Assembly (NCBI GenBank): GCA_027311125.1
Contig: DAICZO010000186.1
Location: 1-7,326, forward strand
Length of the DNA: 7,326 nt
Source: Acidobacteriaceae bacterium
GTDB lineage: Bacteria > Acidobacteriota > Terriglobia > Terriglobales > Acidobacteriaceae
Reading direction: 5' to 3'
In this document: positions 1 to 5,363 of the stretch, piece after piece
How the letters are laid out: every line of letters begins with the position of its first letter
How positions within the stretch are numbered: position 1 is the first letter of the stretch
Program-made: the position numbers and the translations under genes
Notes under the pieces: model-generated
The model's database searches: none
What the model was told of the DNA's origin: nothing
What the model saw: only the letters and a program-made list of their open reading frames with translations

Positions 1-1113
1 CTCCACATCATCCGCACTGGCAGTTGTATCCACCACCAGCACCTTCGCATCTTTGAATACGGCCACCGCCAGTCCATCCTTACCGGACCGGGCCTGCTCC
101 AGCAACGTTGCTACTTCCTGCGGACTTGGCGCGAGAAGATATTCAGCCTCAACGTTATTCTCCGCCGGGGCTAGTTCCTTCAGCATCGTCGTGAACTCGA
201 GTTCGGAGAACAACTCACGACAGGCTGAGTTATCGGGGTCCTGCGTACGCATTGCTTCCAAATCGACATCGACCGGCACCTCGGTGTGGATGGTGACCAG
301 TTCTTTGGATAACAAAATGTTTTCGCGATTATTTTGTAACGATTCGCGATACGTTTTCTTCTTCACCGCCTCAGCGCCATCCAAAGCCGCCTCGACACTG
401 CCAAATTGTTGAATCAGCTCGACGGACCCCTTATCCCCAATCCCGGGTGCACCAGGTATGTTATCGATGGCATCCCCGCGTAACGCCATCACATCGACCA
501 CCCGCTCCGGCGGCACTCCCAGCGTGGCCTCAACACCCTTTGGATCCAGAATCAGGTTGTCTTTGGTCGGGTTCAGGATCGAGACATTTGCATTCACCAA
601 CTGCATCATGTCCTTATCTGACGAGACGATAAACACTTTACGACCCTGCGCTGCGAGCTTGTGCGAAAGCGTTCCAATTACATCGTCCGCCTCAAACCCT
701 TCGTAGGAAAGAATCGGAATTTTAAACGCCTCCAGCGCCCGACGAATATAAGGCAACTGTTGCGCAAGGTCGGCAGGCATAGCCTCGCGATTGGCCTTGT
801 ATCCGGCGTAATCGATCTCCTCAAACTGCTGAGTTTTGATGTTGAACTTTTTTACGCCTTTTAGATCCTTCGCTCGCTCGTCACGAAACACGGGGCCGGA
901 AAGATCGTAAACCGCGGCCAGATACAGCGGAGAGAAATCACGCCGCAGCTTGTTGATCATGTTGACGAAGACATACGTCGCCGCGGTTGGTATGCCCGTA
1001 CGCGTGGACATCGGACGTTGTCGCTGCATGGCGTGATACGCACGAAAGATAAAGGCCATCGTGTCGAGCAGGTAAATCGGCGGCTGAGCGGAGGTGTTGT
1101 TTGCGTCGGGCAT
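1..1113 (-). CDS. polA: DNA polymerase I, N-terminal part (runs off left edge)
   Basis: The first 371 codons of DNA polymerase I are present; the reading frame is open to base 1, so the polymerase domain lies outside. PolA fills gaps and removes RNA primers during Okazaki fragment maturation and excision repair. Residues about 13-280 form the 5'-3' nuclease domain. Its metal-binding acids are visible: D17 (LLDTMAF), D70 (VYDLSG), E141/D143/D144 (EADDVIG), D166/D168 (SSDKDM) and D214/D217 (RGDAIDNIP). The helix-three-turn motif GAPGIGDK follows at 221-228. Compared with E. coli PolA there is an insert at about residues 81-101. From about 325 the exonuclease-like middle domain starts, and the Exo I D-x-E is not evident where I align it (about 346-353). 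The ATG at 1113 is the only nearby in-frame start that keeps the D17 strand. A purine-rich GAGAGGAGAGGG lies about 35 bases upstream, too far for a normal ribosome binding site. It lies 47 bases after queA, on the same strand. Identity is very secure. Confidence 0.96.
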   Translation of the reverse strand, partial: MPDANNTSAQPPIYLLDTMAFIFRAYHAMQRQRPMSTRTGIPTAATYVFVNMINKLRRDFSPLYLAAVYDLSGPVFRDERAKDLKGVKKFNIKTQQFEEIDYAGYKANREAMPADLAQQLPYIRRALEAFKIPILSYEGFEADDVIGTLSHKLAAQGRKVFIVSSDKDMMQLVNANVSILNPTKDNLILDPKGVEATLGVPPERVVDVMALRGDAIDNIPGAPGIGDKGSVELIQQFGSVEAALDGAEAVKKKTYRESLQNNRENILLSKELVTIHTEVPVDVDLEAMRTQDPDNSACRELFSELEFTTMLKELAPAENNVEAEYLLAPSPQEVATLLEQARSGKDGLAVAVFKDAKVLVVDTTASADDVE

Positions 1114-1160
1114 GGCTAGTTGAGGATATCGCGTTCCACGCTGCCTGCCCTCTCCTCTCG
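1114..1160 (-). other. queA-polA intergenic gap
   Basis: This 47-base gap separates the queA stop codon from the polA start. Read on the minus strand it begins with a purine-rich CGAGAGGAGAGGG directly after the queA stop, then shows no Shine-Dalgarno match close to the polA ATG. I see no hairpin followed by a T-run, so no intrinsic terminator. The gap is compatible with read-through from queA into polA. Confidence 0.5.
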
Positions 1161-2276
1161 TTACAGCAGCAGCATGCAATCCCCATAGGAAAAGAATCGA
1201 TATTGTTCGCGGACCGCATGAGCATACGCAGCCAGCACCGCGTCCTTTCCGGCGAAGGCGCTTACCAGCATCAGTAGTGTCGACTGGGGCAGATGAAAGT
1301 TTGTGATGAGTCCGTCAATAATGCGGAACTTGTAACCTGGGCTTAGAAACACACTGGTCTGGCCGGAGTGAGCGACGAACGCCGCTCCATCGGCAAGCTG
1401 AGCGCAGTGCTCCAGTGTGCGCGTTGTCGTTGTCCCAGCGGCGATCACCCGTCGCCCCTCACGCCGCGCGACGTTGATCGCGGCTGCGGTTGCCTCTGGA
1501 AGCGTGTAATGCTCCGCGTGCAGCTTGATTTCGGAAAGCACCTCTGCCCGCACTGGCTGAAAAGTCCCAAGCCCCACATGCAACGTCACGGTCTCGATTT
1601 GTACGCCACGTTCACCTAGCGTAGTCAGCATCTCCGGCGTAAAGTGCAGGCCTGCCGTGGGTGCTGCGGCAGAACCGGGCTGGCAACAGTAGACCGTCTG
1701 GTATCGTTCGCGATCTTCGGGTTGGTCTGGGGCTTCTTTGGGGCGATGGATGTAGGGTGGCAAGGGGATGTGGCCGATGCGGTCGATGATCGCGTGGAAC
1801 AGCGGGGCTGGCTCGAAGCGCAGCGTGCGTTCGCCAAACTCTGCTGAATCAAGCACTTCGGCGCGGAGCAGCGGTTCGGATTCGCCGGGGGCGGCGAAGT
1901 GCAGGTACTCGCCGGGCTGTACCTTGCGGCTGGGCCGGACCAGGGCCGACCACACATTCTCGCCTGGATATTGCTCTGCAAGTTGTTGCGTCAAAAGGAC
2001 TTCGATACGCCCGGTTGGCTCGGGCGAGTTGGATTGCGTGTGGAGTCCGGCGCGGGTGGCGAAGAGGCGTGCCGGCAGGACGCGGCTATCGTTGAGGATC
2101 AGCAGGTCGCCGGGGCGCAGATGCTGCGGCAGATTGCGGAAGTGATCGTCACGAAAGCCGCCATTGGCGCGGTCTAGCACCAGCATACGGCTGCTGCCAC
2201 GGATGGCCGGTGGAGTCTGGGCGATGAGCTCTTCTGGCAGGTCGAAGTGGAAGTCGGAGACGCGCACTTCTGTCAT
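1161..2276 (-). CDS. queA: S-adenosylmethionine:tRNA ribosyltransferase-isomerase
   Basis: QueA transfers and isomerises the ribosyl part of S-adenosylmethionine onto 7-aminomethyl-7-deazaguanine at position 34 of the GUN-anticodon tRNAs, giving epoxyqueuosine. It is a cytoplasmic enzyme. The 371-residue product carries the family blocks in order: RGSSRML (26-32), GDLLILNDSRVLPAR (56-70), GHIPLPPYIHRP (168-179), RYQTVYCCQPGSAAAPTAGLHF (191-212, quoted as key block), VTLHVGLGTFQPV (230-242), AGTTTTRTLE (280-289), TNFHLPQSTLLMLVSAF (325-341) and YRFFSYGD (359-366). Length is slightly above the E. coli enzyme because of a Pro/Ser-rich stretch near residues 78-90. The frame stays open 128 codons further upstream, but that part overlaps the acyltransferase gene and has no family similarity. 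The family N-terminus (RVSDFHFDLPEELIA) starts right after the ATG at 2276, so I use it. An in-frame ATG at 2306 is a possible alternative. No clear Shine-Dalgarno is seen. No other queuosine gene is in the window. Confidence 0.97.
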   Translation of the reverse strand: MTEVRVSDFHFDLPEELIAQTPPAIRGSSRMLVLDRANGGFRDDHFRNLPQHLRPGDLLILNDSRVLPARLFATRAGLHTQSNSPEPTGRIEVLLTQQLAEQYPGENVWSALVRPSRKVQPGEYLHFAAPGESEPLLRAEVLDSAEFGERTLRFEPAPLFHAIIDRIGHIPLPPYIHRPKEAPDQPEDRERYQTVYCCQPGSAAAPTAGLHFTPEMLTTLGERGVQIETVTLHVGLGTFQPVRAEVLSEIKLHAEHYTLPEATAAAINVARREGRRVIAAGTTTTRTLEHCAQLADGAAFVAHSGQTSVFLSPGYKFRIIDGLITNFHLPQSTLLMLVSAFAGKDAVLAAYAHAVREQYRFFSYGDCMLLL

Positions 2277-2376
2277 TTTAGTGGTGCAAGAGATGGAGAT
2301 TTGCATGGATGGCGCGGTAAATTCGTGGTCATTGGCGGACAGTGCTGATTTCCACAGGTTCCGAGCCGCCCGGTCG
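2277..2376 (-). other. acyltransferase-queA intergenic gap
   Basis: This 100-base gap lies between the acyltransferase stop and the queA start, read leftwards. It could hold a queA promoter, but I could not find a convincing -35/-10 pair, and there is no hairpin with a T-run to end upstream transcription. The base composition is unremarkable. An in-frame ATG for queA lies within it at 2306. Confidence 0.4.
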
Positions 2377-3006
2377 CTAGTTTTCGGGAAAGATCGCCAT
2401 GGCAACCGAGTGGTCGAGCGCCGCTTGCACCGCAGCCTGCTCGGCCGGCACATGGACCGGCCAGGTGACGACCACCCGCGAGAAGGGCTTAGGGATGAGA
2501 AAACGGTCCCACGAGCGCAGCACCCAGGCGCGCTGTGGCAGCACATAGAAGGTGCCGACGGTGGTCTGGACCAACTGGGCCAACTGGGTAACGCCGGGTT
2601 TGGCGACCATGGACGGACCGCGTGGGCCGTCGGCGGTGATGGCGCAGCAGCAGCCTTCACGGTAGGCGCGTTCCAGGTTGCGCAGGCCGAGGGTGCCTCC
2701 GCGAGAGCTGGAGCCGCGGATGGCTCGGAAGCCCATGCGCTCGACGGTGCGGGCGATCAGTTCGCCGTCGAAGCTGGAGCTGATGAGAATTGCAATGCCC
2801 TGGTTGCGGAAGCGCCATGCGCAGGCCAACAGCGACCGGTGCCAGAAGGCGTAGACCGACGGACCGCGGGGCGGGCCGATGAACGCGCCGGGGGCAACCA
2901 CATCGGTGTAGCGCAGCGTTGCGCCGAGGCAGCAAATGACAGCGGACGCCAGCCGCGGAACCACGGCAAGCGCGACACGCTGCTGAAGGCTGAAGGCAGA
3001 AGGCAC
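2377..3006 (-). CDS. DUF374-family lysophospholipid acyltransferase-like protein
   Basis: The 209-residue product fits the DUF374 branch of the LPLAT acyltransferase superfamily, enzymes that move acyl chains onto lysophospholipid or lipid A type acceptors at the inner face of the membrane. Visible family marks are AFWHRSLLA (53-61) with the probable catalytic H56, SSSFDGELIA (76-85) with D80 in the acid position, the RGSSSRGG block (97-104), the ITADGPRGP block (123-131) and SWDRFLIPKPFSR (165-177). A hydrophobic stretch at about 11-30 may anchor it to the membrane. The frame opens after a TAA at 3016-3018, and GTG at 3006 is the first start; no good Shine-Dalgarno precedes it, so a start slightly further in is possible. 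Three consecutive Cys (119-121) sit just before the ADGPRGP block. It lies 41 bases after the ABC permease gene and upstream of queA on the same strand. The exact acceptor lipid cannot be told from sequence. Confidence 0.9.
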   Translation of the reverse strand: MPSAFSLQQRVALAVVPRLASAVICCLGATLRYTDVVAPGAFIGPPRGPSVYAFWHRSLLACAWRFRNQGIAILISSSFDGELIARTVERMGFRAIRGSSSRGGTLGLRNLERAYREGCCCAITADGPRGPSMVAKPGVTQLAQLVQTTVGTFYVLPQRAWVLRSWDRFLIPKPFSRVVVTWPVHVPAEQAAVQAALDHSVAMAIFPEN

Positions 3007-3047
3007 GGGTTGAGTTTACTGCCAGACGCTGGCGAACACGTCTGCCA

Positions 3048-4286
3048 TTAGGAGTATTTGAGCCAGCGGAGTATCTCCGGCAGGTTGGGCTTTTTGCCGT
3101 ACATCAGGATACCGACGCGGTAGATGCGGCTGGCCAGCCACAGGACGGCGTAGATGGTGGCGATCATCAGCAGGATGGAGGCGCCAATCTGAAACCACGA
3201 TGGATGCCCCATGGAGATACGCATGTACATGATCAGCGGGGTGCAGAAGGGGATGAACGAGATGGCGGTGGCGGCGGCGCCGTCCGGATTTGGGATGACG
3301 AAGCTGAGCGAGAACATGCAGAGCGCCAGCGGCATCACCAGAAACATATTCAACTGCTGCAGCTCCTGCTCGGAGTTGGTCATCGCACCCAGAGCTGCTG
3401 CAATGGAGGAGTAGAGGAGATATCCCAGCAGAAAGAAGACGACGAAAAAGACGATCTGCATGGCCGTGAGCGGGACGTGAAAGTTCGAGCCAGTGGCCTG
3501 CGCGACCAGCGACGTGCTGGTCAGCAGGATCGCGGTCAGCAGCCAGATACCGACCTGAGTCAGTCCGACCGAGCCTACGCCGATCACCTTGCCAGCCATC
3601 ATCTCTTCGGGACGAATGGTCGCGAGCAGCACCTCGAAGATGCGCGAGGTCTTCTCCTCGATGATGGAGCGGGCCACGTTCATGCCGTAGAGCATGATGA
3701 CGAAGTACATGAGGAAGAAGAGCACATAGGCACTAAAGAATGCGCTCTCGGAGTCATCGTTTTTGCCAGCCTGAGAGCTATCGAGTTCGACGGGCTGCAT
3801 CAGTAGCTGGACATCGTTCTTGTCCATTCCCTGATGGGTGAGCGTCTCGGTGGTCATGACGGTACGCAGGGCCTCGCTGATGGCACCTCGGGTAACGATG
3901 TCGGCCCGGGACTTGGGCGTCCACAAAAATCTGGGGCGCACATGGCTGTTGGAGGCGGGCGTGATCCAGAGGTAGCCATCCAGTTGCTTGTCGGCCAGCT
4001 CCCCATCGAGCACCTTGCGGGTGTCGGCTCCAGGAGGCGAGATGATGTCAACCACCATCTTGGTGTGTTTGCCGTGCTCCAGTTCCGTTTGGAGGTCGGT
4101 GGCCATCTGCAGATCGCTGGAGACGACAGCGATGTGGGAGTTGGACTGGGTCTTGTGTCCGACCATCGCTCCGCCGAGAATGCCGCCGCCCATCAACAAT
4201 GGAATGGCGATGGTCATCAGCAGAAAGGACTTGGTACGAATCCGTTCAAAGTACTCGCGCTTGGCGATCAGCCACACGTTATGCAT
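3048..4286 (-). CDS. ABC-2 type transporter permease (NatB-like)
   Basis: This 412-residue integral membrane protein belongs to the ABC-2 permease group that includes NatB, the membrane half of Na+ or drug/lipid exporters. After a short cytoplasmic start (KREYFERIRTKSF) comes a first membrane segment at about 20-42. A soluble, probably extracytoplasmic domain of some 140 residues (about 45-182) follows. A cluster of segments then lies at roughly 183-203, 238-260, 277-301, 314-333, 338-355 and 365-386. Between the second and third sits the family signature RSIIEEKTSRIFEVLLA (206-222) followed by EEMMAGKVIG, typical of the loop touching the ATPase. The ATG at 4286 overlaps the ATPase stop by 8 bases. 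A GGAGG Shine-Dalgarno (4295-4299), 8 bases from the ATG, lies inside the ATPase coding region. The two therefore make one transporter and are probably translationally coupled. The substrate is unknown; NatA/NatB sodium export is only one possibility. Confidence 0.93.
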   Translation of the reverse strand: MHNVWLIAKREYFERIRTKSFLLMTIAIPLLMGGGILGGAMVGHKTQSNSHIAVVSSDLQMATDLQTELEHGKHTKMVVDIISPPGADTRKVLDGELADKQLDGYLWITPASNSHVRPRFLWTPKSRADIVTRGAISEALRTVMTTETLTHQGMDKNDVQLLMQPVELDSSQAGKNDDSESAFFSAYVLFFLMYFVIMLYGMNVARSIIEEKTSRIFEVLLATIRPEEMMAGKVIGVGSVGLTQVGIWLLTAILLTSTSLVAQATGSNFHVPLTAMQIVFFVVFFLLGYLLYSSIAAALGAMTNSEQELQQLNMFLVMPLALCMFSLSFVIPNPDGAAATAISFIPFCTPLIMYMRISMGHPSWFQIGASILLMIATIYAVLWLASRIYRVGILMYGKKPNLPEILRWLKYS

Positions 4287-5223
4287 CGAGGGAGCCTCCG
4301 GTCGGATTGGTTTCGGTCACAGTTCCAACGGTTTCGATAAAGATCTCTTCCAGGGTAGGCTCCGTCACTTCGAAGCGGGAGATGTGGGTACCGTGGGCGA
4401 TAGCATCGGCCAGCAGGGACTGTGCATCGGGTTCCACGCCGGGCTGGGTGCGCAGTTGGATCTCCACGTGGCCGCTGTAGTCCTTGTAGCACTCGATGGT
4501 GGGGTGCTGGAGGAACGACATATCGCCAGTCACGTTCATCTGGACGCGGTTGCGAGGGTACTGCGATTTGATCTCGCGCATGGAGCCGGCGAGCACCAGC
4601 TTGCTCTGGTGGATGAGGGCGATCTGGTCGCACATCTTCTCTACCTGGTCCATACGGTGGGTGGAGAAGAGGATGGTCTTGCCTGCCTTGCGCAGATCGA
4701 CCAGAGTGTCGATGAGCAGGGTCGCATTGACCGGGTCGAGACCGCTGAAGGGCTCGTCCATGATGATGAGATCGGGCTCGTGCAGCAGCGTGGAGATGAA
4801 CTGAATCTTCTGCTGCATGCCCTTGGAGAGGTCTTCGGTCTTTTTGTGAATGGCCTCGGTGATCTGGAGCCGCTCGCACCAGGCATGGGCACGCTTGCTG
4901 GCGGTGATGGCGTCGAGACCGTGCAACTGGCCGAGGAAGACCAACTGGTCCATGACCTTCATCTTTTTGTACAGGCCGCGTTCCTCCGGCAGGTAGCCGA
5001 CGCGCTTGAGGACACTGCGATCGAAGGGCTTGCCGAAGAGTTGTATGGTGCCGGAGTCCGGTACAGTGATGCCGATCATCATGCGGATGGTGGAGGTCTT
5101 GCCGGAGCCGTTGGGGCCCAGCAGACCGAACATGGTACCTGGCTCAATTCGGAAGCTCAGGTTATCGACGGCGATCTTGGCGCCGTATGCCTTGCATACG
5201 TTCTGAAGCTCAACAATAGCCAT
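4279..5223 (-). CDS. ABC transporter ATP-binding protein (NatA-like)
   Basis: This 314-residue ATPase powers the permease encoded directly downstream. The nucleotide-binding domain covers about residues 3-220: Walker A GPNGSGKT (36-43), the Q-loop region with YLPEERGLY (77-85) where Glu stands in the usual Gln position as is common in this subgroup, the signature LSKGMQQK (132-139), Walker B LIIMDEPFSGLDP (152-164) with catalytic E157, and the switch His in STHRMDQ (H189). A C-terminal extension of about 90 residues ends in the VTEPTLEEIFIE element (286-297), typical of the NatA/DrrA-like exporter ATPases. The ATG at 5223 is preceded by AGGA with a 4-base spacer. The gene is the first of the leftward run and faces recG across a 140-base divergent region. 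Family is certain; substrate is not known. Confidence 0.95.
   Translation of the reverse strand: MAIVELQNVCKAYGAKIAVDNLSFRIEPGTMFGLLGPNGSGKTSTIRMMIGITVPDSGTIQLFGKPFDRSVLKRVGYLPEERGLYKKMKVMDQLVFLGQLHGLDAITASKRAHAWCERLQITEAIHKKTEDLSKGMQQKIQFISTLLHEPDLIIMDEPFSGLDPVNATLLIDTLVDLRKAGKTILFSTHRMDQVEKMCDQIALIHQSKLVLAGSMREIKSQYPRNRVQMNVTGDMSFLQHPTIECYKDYSGHVEIQLRTQPGVEPDAQSLLADAIAHGTHISRFEVTEPTLEEIFIETVGTVTETNPTGGSLDA
4295..4299 (-). promoter_or_regulatory. Ribosome binding site of the ABC permease
   Basis: Read on the minus strand the bases are GGAGG, 8 bases before the permease ATG at 4286, and they lie within the last codons of the ATPase gene (Gly-Gly-Ser region). It is the clearest Shine-Dalgarno in the window. 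It supports the chosen permease start and coupling of the two reading frames. Confidence 0.75.
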
Positions 5224-5363
5224 GGTTTCCTGTAAATCACTTGCATCAACAAGTTTAGCAGGCGGTCATGAGGCCTTTGGGAGGCCGGTGCCGGAATGAT
5301 TTTGATAGCGCGCCACCGACCCCGGGCAAGCAAGCAGCAGCCCGAGCTTGGTAGCATCGCACT
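5224..5363. promoter_or_regulatory. Divergent control region between ABC ATPase and recG
   Basis: This 140-base gap separates two genes transcribed away from each other, so it must hold, or lie next to, promoters for both unless transcription starts inside the genes. I found no convincing sigma-70 pair. On the minus strand TAAACT at about 5253-5258 resembles a -10 box, but no good -35 lies 16-18 bases upstream. Two small inverted repeats are present: GGCCT/AGGCC (5272-5276 and 5282-5286, 5-base loop) and CAAGC/GCTTG (5331-5335 and 5346-5350, 10-base loop). The second would be in the recG leader, close to its start. Neither has a T-run, so they are not terminators. Promoter presence is inferred from gene orientation alone. 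Confidence 0.5.
5226..5231 (-). promoter_or_regulatory. Ribosome binding site of the ABC ATPase
   Basis: On the minus strand the bases AGGAAA lie just ahead of the ATG at 5223, with the AGGA core 4 bases away. The spacing is slightly short but usable, and it supports the ATG at 5223 as start. Confidence 0.55.

Noticed and set aside
2277..2660. Upstream in-frame extension of queA by 128 codons
   Set aside because: It overlaps the acyltransferase gene, is Pro/Ser/Arg-rich without family similarity, and known QueA proteins start at the ATG near 2276.
2986..3005. Repeated GAAGGC units at the acyltransferase start
   Set aside because: There are only about three imperfect copies within coding sequence; too short to call a repeat element.
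3016..3046. Tiny leftward frame (ATG at 3046, 10 codons) between permease and acyltransferase
   Set aside because: It has no Shine-Dalgarno and no family signal; it is more likely chance than a leader peptide.
2164..3051. Rightward open frame of 295 codons opposite the acyltransferase and queA start
   Set aside because: It has an Ala/Gly/Arg/Asp-rich composition with no domain and lies opposite two genes with clear family motifs.
3988..5235. Rightward open frame of 415 codons opposite the ABC ATPase and permease
   Set aside because: It lies antisense to two well-recognised genes, spans their junction, has no recognisable domain, and is explained by codon bias that leaves few stops on the other strand.
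5272..5286. GGCCT/AGGCC inverted repeat as a possible terminator
   Set aside because: The stem is only 5 bases, no T-run follows on either strand, and it sits between divergent genes where no terminator is needed.
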